64,000 nucleotides of DNA from Allobosea sp. BK604 (GCF_004341515.1 NZ_SLZF01000011.1:235902-299901), one strand, 5' to 3'; positions 7,791 to 17,360 are shown, numbered from the stretch's first letter. Notes: generated from the letters alone by a model not told the origin. Numbers and translations: made by a program.

Positions 7791-9203
7791 GTGATTGAAA
7801 ACGAAGTAAAGCGGAAACGGTTCGGCTACAGCCTTGCGGCGGTGCTGGCCTCACTTCTCGGGGCGGCCCAGCTGGCGCCGGCCTCCGCGCAGACCATGGA
7901 TGCGGCGCTCGCCCGCGCCTATAACGGCAATCCGACCCTGAACTCCCAGCGCGCCCAGGTGCGCGTCACCAACGAGAACGTGCCGCAGGCACTTGCCGGC
8001 TACCGGCCGACGATCACCGCCTCCGCCGATATCGGCGCCGAGATCCAGAATACGCATACGCCCATCACCGGCGGCGTCAGCAGGCGCTCGACCCTACGCA
8101 CGGCGCCGCGTGGCGTCGGGCTCGAAGTCACCCAGAACCTGTTCAATGGCGGCGGCACCACCAGCAGCGTCAGCGCGGCGGAATCGCAAGTGCTCGGCGC
8201 CCGTGCGACCTTGCAGAACACCGAGCAGAACGTGCTGCTCGATGCCGCGACCTCCTATATGAACGTGTTGCGCGACACGGCGATCCTCAACCTCAACCGC
8301 AACAACGTCGAGGTGCTGGAAGAACAGCTGCGCCAGACGCGCGATCGATTTCAAGTCGGTGAAGTCACCCGCACCGACGTCGCGCAGGCCGAGGCGCGCC
8401 TGTCCGCGGCGCAATCGCAGGCGATCCTGGCCGAGTCCAACCTGAAGACCAGCATCGCGCGCTACCGCCAGAATGTCGGTACCGAGCCGAAGTCACTGGC
8501 GCCCGGCCGGCCGGTCGAGAACCTGCTGCCGAGAAACCTGGAGGTCGCGCTCAAGGGCGCGCTGACCCAGCATCCGGCGATCATCGCGGCGCTGCACGGA
8601 GTCGATGTCGCCGAGCTGCAGGTCAAGGTCGCCCAGTCGGATCTCTATCCCTCGCTCGATGTCATCGGCAGCGTCTCGCGGCGCTACGACACTCAGCTGG
8701 GCGGCGACAAGATCAACGATGCCACCATCGTCGGGCGGCTGACCATCCCGATCTACGAGGGCGGCCAGGTCTATTCCCGCACCCGCCAGGCCAAGGAAAC
8801 CGCCGGCCAGCGCCGGATCGACGTCGATACCCAGCGCGACAGCGTGCGCGCAGCCGTCGTCTCGGCCTGGGGCGGGCTCGATGCCGCCAAGGCGCAGATC
8901 ATCGCCGCGCAGGCCCAGGTCCAGGCGGCCGAGACCGCGCTGGCCGGCGTGCGCGAGGAGGCCAAGGTCGGCCAGCGCACCACGCTCGACGTGCTCAACG
9001 CCCAGCAGGAACTGGTCAGCGCGCGTTCGATCCTGGTCACCGCGCAGCGCGACCGTGTCGTCGCGTCCTACTCGGTGCTGTCGGCGATCGGCAAGCTCTC
9101 CGCCACGACGCTGAAGCTCAAGACCGAAGTCTATGACGCCCGCCGGCACTATGATCAGGTCAAGGGCCTGTGGTGGGGCACGCAGACGCCGGACGGCCGC
9201 TAA
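7791..9203 (+). CDS. tolC: TolC-family outer-membrane efflux channel
   Basis: A 470-aa outer-membrane protein whose signal peptide ends at PASAQ (about residue 33). Two homologous halves carry the coiled-coil repeats of TolC, with landmarks TRTDVAQAEARLSAAQSQ in the first half and GQRTTLDVLNAQQELVSAR in the second. TolC trimers form the exit duct for type I secretion and RND/ABC efflux. It could serve type I export of proteins such as the nuclease at the window start, though that is only suggestive. The GTG start is chosen because it gives a clean signal peptide and has AGAGG upstream; earlier in-frame starts overlap pcm. Confidence 0.9.
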   Translation: MIENEVKRKRFGYSLAAVLASLLGAAQLAPASAQTMDAALARAYNGNPTLNSQRAQVRVTNENVPQALAGYRPTITASADIGAEIQNTHTPITGGVSRRSTLRTAPRGVGLEVTQNLFNGGGTTSSVSAAESQVLGARATLQNTEQNVLLDAATSYMNVLRDTAILNLNRNNVEVLEEQLRQTRDRFQVGEVTRTDVAQAEARLSAAQSQAILAESNLKTSIARYRQNVGTEPKSLAPGRPVENLLPRNLEVALKGALTQHPAIIAALHGVDVAELQVKVAQSDLYPSLDVIGSVSRRYDTQLGGDKINDATIVGRLTIPIYEGGQVYSRTRQAKETAGQRRIDVDTQRDSVRAAVVSAWGGLDAAKAQIIAAQAQVQAAETALAGVREEAKVGQRTTLDVLNAQQELVSARSILVTAQRDRVVASYSVLSAIGKLSATTLKLKTEVYDARRHYDQVKGLWWGTQTPDGR

Positions 9204-9411
9204 GCGCGGCCTGACCGCCCTCGGCCGGGCGCTTCCGGCTCGGCACGGCTCGGTTCTGACCAGACCTTGGGAGACATTCCGGCAACAGCCCGGATTTCTC
9301 CTGTGGGATGCGGTTCCGCCGCCTTGCCTGCTGCACTTTCGGTGAAATACTCAACTTTGGGGCTGCGTTGATTCTCGTGACGCGCCCGGTGTCGAGTGGT
9401 CCGGACCCAGC

Positions 9412-10014
9412 ATGAGCGCGCAAGCGAAGCCCAACGAACCGTCGATGGAGGAAATCCTCGCCTCCATCCGTCGGATCATCGCGGACGACGAGAAGCCCGC
9501 CGCTGCACCGGAGCCCGTACCGGAGCCGGAACCTGCTCCGGTTGCGCCGCCTGAGCCCGCCGCCGCCGAGATCGATGACGACGTGCTTGACCTCGGCGCC
9601 GAGGCGAGCCTCGTGCCGCCGCCCGAGGCGGAGGTGAACGATGTCGAATTCCTCGACGCGCCCGAGCCGCTCGTCCCCGAGCCCGAGCCCGAGCCGGAGC
9701 CTGAACCCGAGCCCGAGCCGGAACTGCCGCCCGAACCGCTTGTGCAGGCCTTCGTGCCCCCGTTCCAGCCGAGCCCGGCGCCACAGCTCGACATGGCGGC
9801 GCTGATCTCGGACCAGACCGGCGCGGCCGTGCACAATGCCTTCGGCGCCCTGGCCCACACCGTCCTGAGCAACAACGCGCGCACGCTCGAGGACCTGGTC
9901 AAGGACATGTTGAAGCCAATGCTCAAGACCTGGCTCGACGACAATCTGCCGACCATGGTCGAGCGGCTGGTGCGCGCCGAGATCGAACGCGTCGCGCGCG
10001 GCGGTCGCAGCTAG
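9412..10014 (+). CDS. popZ: PopZ polar organising protein (DUF2497)
   Basis: A 200-aa cytosolic scaffold. The N-terminal helix EPSMEEILASIRRIIADDE is the PopZ client-binding signature. The middle (about 25-115) is an acidic Pro/Glu-rich disordered linker with a run of Glu-Pro dipeptides. The C-terminal helices (LEDLVKDMLKPMLKTWLDDN, then LPTMVERLVRAEIERVARG) drive oligomerisation. PopZ forms condensates at the cell pole, anchors the origin region through ParB and recruits polar kinases. A GANTC site (9370-9374), the CcrM methylation motif, lies about 40 bases upstream and could couple expression to the cell cycle. Position between tolC and valS is as expected. Confidence 0.92.
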   Translation: MSAQAKPNEPSMEEILASIRRIIADDEKPAAAPEPVPEPEPAPVAPPEPAAAEIDDDVLDLGAEASLVPPPEAEVNDVEFLDAPEPLVPEPEPEPEPEPEPEPELPPEPLVQAFVPPFQPSPAPQLDMAALISDQTGAAVHNAFGALAHTVLSNNARTLEDLVKDMLKPMLKTWLDDNLPTMVERLVRAEIERVARGGRS

Positions 10015-10145
10015 GCCGCATTGCAAGCCCGCTACAAGCCGAAGCGCGGCGGCCGCCCTGCGATGAGCGCATTGGGAAAGGCAGACGATCCCGCTATATC
10101 TGCGTGACGGCGCACGGCCGCCGCAAGCAGGTTGAGGATCATGCC

Positions 10146-10628
10146 ATGTCGAAGAAGCCCGTTTCCCGGATCGACCTCAAGTCCAACACCAAGACCGCGA
10201 TGATCGAGCTGCTCAATGCCCGGCTCGCCGATGGCATCGACCTCGCGCTCGTCACCAAGCAGGCGCATTGGAATCTGAAGGGCCCAGGCTTCATCGCGAT
10301 CCATGAGATGCTCGATGGCTTCCGCAGCGAGCTCGACGGCCATGTCGACACGGTGGCCGAGCGCGTGGCACAGCTCGGCGGCATCGCGCTCGGCACCACC
10401 CAGACGGTTGCCGCCGCGACCAAGCTCAAGGCCTATCCGACCGATATCGTCGCGGTGAAGGACCATCTCGCCGAGCTGATCGAGCGCTATGCCGAGGCGG
10501 CCAAGAGCGTGCGAGCCGCGATCGATACCGCGGCCGAGGCCGGCGATGCCGACACGGCCGACATCTTCACCGGCTATTCGCGTGCCCTCGACAAGTCGCT
10601 ATGGTTCCTTGAATCAAATGCGGCTTGA
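10146..10628 (+). CDS. dps: Dps ferritin-like DNA-protection protein
   Basis: A 160-aa four-helix ferritin-like protein that forms dodecamers, stores iron and protects DNA. The inter-subunit ferroxidase site is visible: KQAHWNLKGPGF with the His ligand, then FRSELDGHVDTVAERVAQLG with the acidic and His ligands. The start is placed at MSKKPVSRID because it has GAGGAT just upstream; an alternative ATG 42 bases earlier would add an unlikely extension. It sits between popZ and valS. A hairpin with a short T run follows and probably ends its transcript. Confidence 0.92.
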   Translation: MSKKPVSRIDLKSNTKTAMIELLNARLADGIDLALVTKQAHWNLKGPGFIAIHEMLDGFRSELDGHVDTVAERVAQLGGIALGTTQTVAAATKLKAYPTDIVAVKDHLAELIERYAEAAKSVRAAIDTAAEAGDADTADIFTGYSRALDKSLWFLESNAA

Positions 10629-10696
10629 CGCGAAAGCGTTGACGCGGGCCCTTCGCATGGGCTCTTAAAGCGAACCCTTTGGGCCTTCCAATTTCC

Positions 10697-10719
10697 GGCC
10701 GGGACTTCCCGGCCGTTTT
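10697..10719 (+). terminator. Probable rho-independent terminator after dps
   Basis: GGCCGGGA-CT-TCCCGGCC forms an eight-pair stem with a tight loop, followed by GTTTTG. It lies about 70 bases after the dps stop and 17 bases before the valS start, so it could also act on readthrough into valS. Confidence 0.5.
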
Positions 10720-10735
10720 GCGTTCGAGCGAAGCG

Positions 10736-13561
10736 ATGATGGACAAGACATTCGAGCCGGCCTCCGTCGAGGCCCGCATCAGCAAGGCCTGGGAAGAGGC
10801 CGACGCCTTCAAGGCCGGGCGCGGCGCCGAGCCGGGCGCCGAGAGCTATTGCATCGTCATCCCGCCGCCGAACGTGACCGGCTCGCTGCATATGGGCCAC
10901 GCGCTCAACAATACCTTGCAGGACGTGCTCTGCCGTTTCGAGCGCATGCGCGGCAAGGACGTGCTCTGGCAGCCGGGCACCGACCATGCCGGCATCGCGA
11001 CGCAAATGGTGGTCGAGCGCAAGCTCGCCGCCGAGAACAAGACCGATCGCCGCACGATGGGGCGCGAGGCCTTCCTCGAGGAGGTCTGGCGCTGGAAGGC
11101 CGAATCCGGCGGCACGATCGTCAACCAGCTCAAGCGCCTGGGGGCGTCCTGCGACTGGTCGCGCGAGCGCTTCACCATGGACGAGGGCCTCTCCGCCGCT
11201 GTCCTCAAGGTCTTCGTCTCCTTGCACAAGCAGGGGCTGATCTACCGCGCCAAGCGGCTGGTGAACTGGGACCCGAAGTTCCAGACCGCGATCTCAGACC
11301 TCGAGGTCATCCAGGTCGAGAAGACCGGCTCGTTCAAATGGGAGCGGGGCGGGGAGGAGGCCTTTGACGCGGCCAAGCTCGACAAGGCGCTGAACCGCGA
11401 TCCGAGCGGACATCTCTATTATTTCAACTACCCGCTCGATGGCGTGACCTACGATGCGGATGACCCGTCGACCTTCATCACCGTCGCGACGACGCGGCCG
11501 GAGACGATGCTGGGCGATACCGGCGTCGCGGTGCACCCCGAGAATGAAAAGATCGGCCACCTGATCGGCAAGAACGCCGTGCTGCCGCTGGTCGGCCGCG
11601 TCATCCCGATCTTCGGTGACGACTATGCCGATCCCGAGAAGGGCACCGGCGCGGTCAAGATCACGCCGGCGCATGACTTCAACGATTTCGAGGTTGGCAA
11701 GCGCCACAGGCTCGCCAGCGTCAATATTTTCAACGCCGAAGCGAAGCTGATACTCGACGGCAATGCCGATTTCCTCGCCGGGGCAAAGCCCGAGGCCGAG
11801 GTGCTGAAACTCGACGGCTTCGACCGCTTCGCCGCGCGGCGCGCCATCGTTTCGCTGATGTCCGAGCGCGGCCTGCTCGCCAAGATCGAGCCGCATGCGC
11901 ATACGGTGCCGCATGGCGACCGCTCCGATGTCGCGATCGAGCCCTGGCTTACCGACCAATGGTATGTCGACGTCAAGCCGCTGGCGCAGCGCGCGCTGAA
12001 GGCGGTCAAGGACGGCCGCACCAGGATCACGCCCGAGAGCTGGACCAAGACCTATAATGACTGGCTCGAGAATATCGAGCCCTGGTGCGTCTCGCGCCAG
12101 CTCTGGTGGGGCCACCAGATCCCGGCCTGGTACGGGCCGGACGGCGAGTGCTTCGTCGCCGAGTCCGAGGCCGCCGCGCAGGCCCTTGCCGTCGGCCATT
12201 ATGGCGGCCCGGTCGCGCTCACCCGCGACGCGGATGTGCTCGACACCTGGTTCTCCTCGGCGCTCTGGCCGTTCTCGACGTTGGGCTGGCCGGAGGAGAC
12301 ACCGGAGCTGAAGCGCTACTACCCAACGGCGGCGCTGGTCACCGCCTTCGACATCATCTTCTTCTGGGTCGCCCGGATGATGATGATGGGCCTCAACTTC
12401 ATGGACGAGGTGCCGTTCCGCGACGTCTATATCCACGCCATCGTTCGCGACGAGAAGGGCGCGAAGATGTCGAAGTCGAAGGGCAACGTCATCGATCCGC
12501 TAGTCCTCGTCGACAAATACGGCGCCGACGCCCTGCGTTTCACCCTCTCGGCCATGGCGGCGCAGGGGCGCGACATCAAGCTCGCGACCTCGCGGGTCGA
12601 GGGCTACCGCAATTTCGCGACCAAGATCTGGAACGCCGCCCGCTTCGCCGAGATGAATGGCTGCGCCCGCGCCGAGGGCTTCGATCCGGCCGGCGTGAAA
12701 CAGCCGCTCAACCGCTGGATCCTGAGCGAGGCGGCGCGCGCCAGCGAGGAGATCGCCGAGGGCATCGTCTCGTTCAAGTTCAACGAAGCGGCCGGCAGCG
12801 CCTATCGCTTCGTCTGGGGTCAGTTCTGTGACTGGTATCTCGAGCTGTCGAAGCCAGTGCTTCAGGGTGAGAACGTCGCCGCCGAGGAGAAGGCCGAGAC
12901 GCAGGCGACCGTGGCCCATGTCATCGACCTGATATCCCAGCTGCTGCACCCGTTCATGCCCTTCATGACCGAGGAGCTCTGGGCGGTGAAGGCGGGCGAG
13001 GGGGCGCCGCGCCAGCTCGCCAAGGGCGATGCCGCGCTGGTCTGCCTGACCCGCTGGCCGGAGCTCGCCGGCCTGAAGGACGAGAAGGCCGAGGCCGAGA
13101 TCGGCTTCGTCGTCGACCTGATCTCGGATATCCGCTCGGTTCGTTCCGAGACCAATGTCCCGGCCGGCACGCAGGTGCCGTTGGTGCTGGTCAATGCCAG
13201 TGACGCCACGAAGGCTGCGGTCGAGGCCTGGGCGCCGATGATCGAGCGGCTGGCGCGCGTCTCCACCATCGCTTTCGAGGCGGTTTCACCGGCTCAATCG
13301 GCGCAGATCATCGTGCGCGGCGAAGTTGCTGCCCTGCCGCTAGCCGGCATCATCGATCTCGACGCCGAGCGGGGGCGGCTCGGCAAGGAGCTGACCAAGC
13401 TCGACCAGGACATCCTTGCCGTCGACCGCAAGCTCGGCAATCCCGACTTCGTCGCGCGCGCGCCGGAAGAGGTCGTCGAGGAGAACCGTGAGCGCAAGGC
13501 GCAGGCCGAGGCGCGCAAGCTCAAGATCGCCGAAGCCCTGGCTCGCCTGGAGCCGGCTTGA
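10736..13561 (+). CDS. valS: Valyl-tRNA synthetase
   Basis: A 941-aa class I aminoacyl-tRNA synthetase charging tRNA-Val. The HIGH-type motif is in PPPNVTGSLHMGHALN (about residues 42-57). The editing (CP1) domain includes TVATTRPETMLGDTGVAV. The KMSKS motif is in EKGAKMSKSKGNVIDPL. The anticodon-binding domain follows and the protein ends in the Val-specific coiled coil (EKAEAEIGFV to the terminal EARKLKIAEALARLE). Two adjacent ATG codons could start the protein; the first is used here. Length and domain order are normal. Confidence 0.97.
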   Translation: MMDKTFEPASVEARISKAWEEADAFKAGRGAEPGAESYCIVIPPPNVTGSLHMGHALNNTLQDVLCRFERMRGKDVLWQPGTDHAGIATQMVVERKLAAENKTDRRTMGREAFLEEVWRWKAESGGTIVNQLKRLGASCDWSRERFTMDEGLSAAVLKVFVSLHKQGLIYRAKRLVNWDPKFQTAISDLEVIQVEKTGSFKWERGGEEAFDAAKLDKALNRDPSGHLYYFNYPLDGVTYDADDPSTFITVATTRPETMLGDTGVAVHPENEKIGHLIGKNAVLPLVGRVIPIFGDDYADPEKGTGAVKITPAHDFNDFEVGKRHRLASVNIFNAEAKLILDGNADFLAGAKPEAEVLKLDGFDRFAARRAIVSLMSERGLLAKIEPHAHTVPHGDRSDVAIEPWLTDQWYVDVKPLAQRALKAVKDGRTRITPESWTKTYNDWLENIEPWCVSRQLWWGHQIPAWYGPDGECFVAESEAAAQALAVGHYGGPVALTRDADVLDTWFSSALWPFSTLGWPEETPELKRYYPTAALVTAFDIIFFWVARMMMMGLNFMDEVPFRDVYIHAIVRDEKGAKMSKSKGNVIDPLVLVDKYGADALRFTLSAMAAQGRDIKLATSRVEGYRNFATKIWNAARFAEMNGCARAEGFDPAGVKQPLNRWILSEAARASEEIAEGIVSFKFNEAAGSAYRFVWGQFCDWYLELSKPVLQGENVAAEEKAETQATVAHVIDLISQLLHPFMPFMTEELWAVKAGEGAPRQLAKGDAALVCLTRWPELAGLKDEKAEAEIGFVVDLISDIRSVRSETNVPAGTQVPLVLVNASDATKAAVEAWAPMIERLARVSTIAFEAVSPAQSAQIIVRGEVAALPLAGIIDLDAERGRLGKELTKLDQDILAVDRKLGNPDFVARAPEEVVEENRERKAQAEARKLKIAEALARLEPA

Positions 13562-13757
13562 GGCCCGAGGCGCGGCCCTGTGCCGCGCCTGTCCCCGGCG
13601 GTTGCGACTTATTGCCAACAGCCGGTCATGAAAACACCTCCAAATTGACCTTGATGTCCGCGACCTCTGGTATATTCACGGAAACGCGATTAGATGCGCT
13701 CAGCGCAAGCCCGCCATGCGCCATCAGACCCGCAGCAGGACACGGTAGTTCGGACGC

Positions 13758-14339
13758 ATGCTCAAGCGAGCCTATGACTGGTGCGTATCTTACGCATCCC
13801 ACCCGGGTGCTCCCTGGCTGCTCTTCGCGCTGACTTTCGTCGAAAGCTCGGTCAGCCCGCTGCCGCCGATCCCGCTGCTGCTGCCGATGTGCATCGCGCG
13901 GCCGGACCGGGCCTGGTTCTATGCCGGCATCTGCTCGCTCGGCGCCGTGATGGGCGGCTATCTCGGCTATGCGATCGGTGCCTTCCTCTACGAGTCGGTC
14001 GGCGCCTGGCTGATCGGCATCTACGGGCTGCAGGAAAAGGCGGCGCATCTCATCGCGACCTCGCAGGACTACTGGTTCTGGGTGCTGGTCACCAAGGGCC
14101 TGACGCCGATCCCGTTCAAGATCGTCACGATCATGTCCGGCTTCCTGCATTTCGACATCTGGAAGTTCACGATCGGCATGGTGGTCTCCCGCGTTACCTT
14201 CTTCGCCATGATCGCGCTGGCGCTGCGCTTCTATGGTGACGACATCCGGATTTTCATCGAGAAGCACCTGCCGCTGACCGCGCTTGCGCTGGCGGTCGTG
14301 GTGATCGGCGGCTTCTTCGTCCTGCCCGCGGTGCTCTAA
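13758..14339 (+). CDS. YqaA/DedA-like (VTT domain) membrane protein
   Basis: A 193-aa inner-membrane protein with about five hydrophobic segments. The N-terminus reads LLFALTFVESSVSPLPPIPL, the re-entrant start of the SNARE-associated/VTT domain, followed by GGYLGYAIGAFLYESVG. A second conserved patch is TKGLTPIPFKIVTIMSGF, with the Pro-Phe-Lys seen in YqaA proteins. DedA/VTT proteins are linked to lipid scrambling and membrane homeostasis; a specific role cannot be given. It is transcribed alone between valS and ilvD. Confidence 0.8.
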   Translation: MLKRAYDWCVSYASHPGAPWLLFALTFVESSVSPLPPIPLLLPMCIARPDRAWFYAGICSLGAVMGGYLGYAIGAFLYESVGAWLIGIYGLQEKAAHLIATSQDYWFWVLVTKGLTPIPFKIVTIMSGFLHFDIWKFTIGMVVSRVTFFAMIALALRFYGDDIRIFIEKHLPLTALALAVVVIGGFFVLPAVL

Positions 14340-14680
14340 GGCCCCATGCGCTGACGGTGCGGTCGTGGCTGTGCCATGGCCCGTCAGTTGCGTGCGCCGC
14401 GTCGCGGCTACCGACGGTTTTGTGACATCCTCGCAACACTCTCAGGCATTGCGCCGGGACCGCCCTGCGCTGCCGGAATTGCCGCGATGCTGCCACAAAG
14501 CGCGCCCAGCAAAGCCTCATACTAAGTCTCTGAGATATAGAAGAATTAAACTGTGTCTGGCAGGGTCGGGGAGACGGTTTCCCCTCTCATCCTGTCGGGG
14601 CGTGAACGTTGCGTCCGGCGCCGGGCGCGTGGCACATCTGCCGCGCACCCTAAGTGCAGGGCGGAACGAGGAAAAAGACG
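14340..14680. other. Non-coding leader of ilvD
   Basis: About 340 bases contain no convincing ORF. An AT-rich patch at about 14519-14560 probably holds the ilvD promoter, giving a leader of roughly 120-150 bases. I saw no leader peptide rich in Ile, Val or Leu codons and no strong attenuator hairpin. Confidence 0.45.
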
Positions 14681-16411
14681 ATGGACGCGCGCGTTTTCGA
14701 TAAGTCGAAGCTCCCCAGCCGGCATGTCAGCGTCGGGCCGGCGCGGGCTCCGCATCGCTCCTACTATTATGCGATGGGGATGACCTCGAAGCAGATTTCG
14801 CAGCCCTTCGTCGGCGTCGCGTCCTGCTGGAACGAAGCCGCCCCCTGCAACATCTCGCTGATGCGCCAGGCCCAGGCCGTGAAGAAGGGCGTCGCTTCGG
14901 CCAGCGGCACGCCGCGCGAGTTCTGCACGATCACCGTGACCGACGGCATCGCCATGGGGCACCAGGGCATGAAGTCCTCGCTCGCCTCGCGCGAGGTCAT
15001 CGCCGACTCCGTCGAACTCACCATGCGCGGCCATTGCTATGACGCGCTCGTCGGCCTTGCCGGCTGCGACAAGTCCCTGCCGGGCATGATGATGGCCATG
15101 GTGCGCCTCAACGTGCCCTCGATCTTCATCTATGGTGGCTCGATCCTGCCCGGCACGTTCAAGGGCAAGCCGGTCACGGTCCAGGACGTGTTCGAGGCCG
15201 TCGGCAAGCATTCTGTCGGCGCCATGTCCGATGAGGACCTCCAGGAGCTGGAAGAGGCTGCCTGCCCGTCCTCGGGCTCCTGCGGCGCGCAGTTCACCGC
15301 CAACACGATGGCGACCGTCGCCGAGGCGATCGGCCTTGCGTTGCCCTATTCCTGCGGCGCGCCGGCGCCCTACGACGTGCGCGACACCTTCTGCTACACG
15401 GCCGGCGAGATGGTGATGGAGCTGATCGCCCGGAACATCCGCCCGCGCGACATCGTCACCCGCAAGGCGCTGGAGAACGCGGCGATGGTCGTCGCGGCCT
15501 CGGGCGGCTCGACCAATGCGGCCCTGCACCTGCCGGCGATCGCACATGAATGCGGCATCGACTTCGACCTCTTCACCGTCGCCGAGATCTTCAAGAAGAC
15601 ACCCTATGTGGCCGATCTGAAGCCGGGCGGAAAATACGTCGCCAAGGACATGTTCGAGGTCGGCGGCATCCCGCTGCTGATGAAGACCCTGCTCGACCAT
15701 GGCTACCTGCATGGCGACTGCATGACCGTGACCGGCCGGACCATTGCCGAGAACCTCGCCTCGGTGAAGTGGAACGACGAGCAGGACGTGGTGCGCCCGG
15801 CCAACAAGCCGATCACCGTGACCGGCGGCGTCGTCGGCCTCGAGGGCAATCTCGCTCCCGAAGGCGCGATCGTGAAGATCGCCGGCATGACCGAGGACAA
15901 GCTGGTCTTCACAGGCCCGGCGCGCTGCTTCGATTGCGAGGAGGACGCGTTCAAGGCCGTGACCAACCGCGAGTACGAGATCGGCGATGTGCTGGTCATC
16001 CGCTACGAAGGTCCGAAGGGCGGCCCGGGCATGCGCGAGATGCTGGCGACCACTGCCGCGCTCTATGGCCAGGGCATGGGCGACAAGGTCGCGCTGATCA
16101 CAGACGGACGCTTCTCGGGCGCGACGCGCGGCTTCTGCGTCGGCCATGTCGGGCCGGAAGCCGCTGTCGCGGGGCCGATCGGCCTGCTCAAGGATGGCGA
16201 CATCATCGAGCTCGATGCCATCACAGGAAAGCTCGCAGTCCGCCTTTCTGATGCCGAACTTGAGGAGCGACGTAAGGCCTGGAAGCCACGCAAGACCGAC
16301 TATAATTCGGGCGCGCTGTGGAAATACGCACAGACGGTCGGGTCCGCCAAAGGGGGCGCCGTGACCCACCCAGGAGGGGCGGCCGAAACCCATTGCTATG
16401 CGGATATCTGA
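14681..16411 (+). CDS. ilvD: Dihydroxy-acid dehydratase, short IlvD/Edd form
   Basis: A 576-aa Fe-S dehydratase converting 2,3-dihydroxy-isovalerate and 2,3-dihydroxy-3-methylvalerate to the keto acids of the Val/Ile/Leu pathway. Cluster-ligand cysteines are in VASCWNEAAPCN, LAGCDKSLPGMM and PSSGSCGAQFTANT. The C-terminal domain carries ITDGRFSGATRGFCVGHVGP. The start MDARVFDKSKLPSRH follows GAGGAAAAA. Some IlvD/Edd members act on sugar acids, but the genomic setting here is core rather than catabolic. The last 14 bases overlap the downstream exoR-like gene. Confidence 0.93.
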   Translation: MDARVFDKSKLPSRHVSVGPARAPHRSYYYAMGMTSKQISQPFVGVASCWNEAAPCNISLMRQAQAVKKGVASASGTPREFCTITVTDGIAMGHQGMKSSLASREVIADSVELTMRGHCYDALVGLAGCDKSLPGMMMAMVRLNVPSIFIYGGSILPGTFKGKPVTVQDVFEAVGKHSVGAMSDEDLQELEEAACPSSGSCGAQFTANTMATVAEAIGLALPYSCGAPAPYDVRDTFCYTAGEMVMELIARNIRPRDIVTRKALENAAMVVAASGGSTNAALHLPAIAHECGIDFDLFTVAEIFKKTPYVADLKPGGKYVAKDMFEVGGIPLLMKTLLDHGYLHGDCMTVTGRTIAENLASVKWNDEQDVVRPANKPITVTGGVVGLEGNLAPEGAIVKIAGMTEDKLVFTGPARCFDCEEDAFKAVTNREYEIGDVLVIRYEGPKGGPGMREMLATTAALYGQGMGDKVALITDGRFSGATRGFCVGHVGPEAAVAGPIGLLKDGDIIELDAITGKLAVRLSDAELEERRKAWKPRKTDYNSGALWKYAQTVGSAKGGAVTHPGGAAETHCYADI

Positions 16412-17360
16412 CGCCATCATCGCAGGAACATTGCTGATCCTGGGCTGCCAACCGGCCGCCTGGGCACAGGATGTTGCCGGGAGGGCCGCGCCGATTCCGC
16501 CGCGGCCGATTCCCGGCATCGCCCTGCCGGAGCCGGAGGCCGGGGCACCGGATCCCGCGGGCGTGCCGCAGTCCCTGAATGGCGGACATGCACCGGCGCC
16601 GAATGCGGCGCCGCCGCGCGCGGCGCTGCCACTCGCGCCTTTCACCAGCGCGCGCGACGCGCTCAAGGCCTGGATGCGCGACAAGACCGCCGGCGATCAG
16701 GCCGGCGCGGTGCGTGCGCTCGAATATGCCGCCTCGCAGGGCCATCTCACCGCCCAGTTCAAGCTGGGCCGGATGTATGCCGCGGGTGAGGGCGTTCCGG
16801 CCAATGACCTCAAGGCTTTCGAGTATTTCTCGAAGATCGCGGATGAGAATGCCGACGCGATTCCCGGCACGGCCGATGGCCGTATCGTCGGCAGCGCCTT
16901 CGTGGCGCTCGGTGGCTATTTCATCGACGGTATCAAAGGCAGCTATGTCAGGCCCAATGCCGACCGCGCCTTCGACATGTTCCACTACGCCGCCTCCTAT
17001 TTCGGCGATCCCGACGGACAGTACAATCTGGCCCGGCTCTACATGAACGGCCAGGGCACGCCGCGCGACCAGCGCCAGGCGGCGCGATGGATGAAACTCG
17101 CGGCCGAGAAGGGCCATGTCCCGGCGCGCGCCGTCTTCGGCGACATGCTGGTGCGCGGCAGCGAGGGCGTGCCGCGGCAGATTTCGCAGGGGCTGATGTG
17201 GCTCACGCTCGCGCGCGATGCCGCCGACCCGCAACGCGACGCCTGGATCCTGGAGCGCTATGAGGCCGCCTTCGCCTCGGCCTCGGCCAATGACCGCAGC
17301 GCCGCGCTCGCGCTGATGGAGCGCCAGCAGCAATATACGAGCGGCCGCATCCCGCGCTAA
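16398..17360 (+). CDS. exoR: ExoR-like periplasmic Sel1-repeat protein
   Basis: A 320-aa secreted protein: signal peptide to about residue 24 (AAWAQ), a Pro-rich spacer, then Sel1 repeats (FKLGRMYAAGEGVPANDLKA, YNLARLYMNGQGTPRDQRQA and more). The overall pattern, including MFHYAASYFGDPDGQYNLAR and QGLMWLTLARDAA, resembles rhizobial ExoR. ExoR is a periplasmic inhibitor of the ExoS-ChvI two-component system that sets exopolysaccharide, motility and host- or acid-response programmes. That specific role is inferred from similarity. The gene begins inside the ilvD 3' end (14-base overlap), so translation may be coupled. Confidence 0.7.
   Translation: MRISDAIIAGTLLILGCQPAAWAQDVAGRAAPIPPRPIPGIALPEPEAGAPDPAGVPQSLNGGHAPAPNAAPPRAALPLAPFTSARDALKAWMRDKTAGDQAGAVRALEYAASQGHLTAQFKLGRMYAAGEGVPANDLKAFEYFSKIADENADAIPGTADGRIVGSAFVALGGYFIDGIKGSYVRPNADRAFDMFHYAASYFGDPDGQYNLARLYMNGQGTPRDQRQAARWMKLAAEKGHVPARAVFGDMLVRGSEGVPRQISQGLMWLTLARDAADPQRDAWILERYEAAFASASANDRSAALALMERQQQYTSGRIPR

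Noticed and set aside
9660..9722. Short GAGCCC/GAGCCG repeats as a possible DNA repeat array.
   Set aside because: They are codons for the Glu-Pro tract of PopZ, in frame, not an independent repeat element.
13562..13757. Promoter with TTGACC and TATATT upstream of the YqaA-type gene.
   Set aside because: Spacing is 20 bases (or 14 from the alternative TTGATG), outside the normal range, so no promoter was called.
14546..16684. A 712-codon open frame on the minus strand opposite ilvD.
   Set aside because: The plus strand encodes an IlvD with all Fe-S and substrate motifs. The minus frame is a GC-rich shadow rich in Arg, Ala and His with no recognisable domain.
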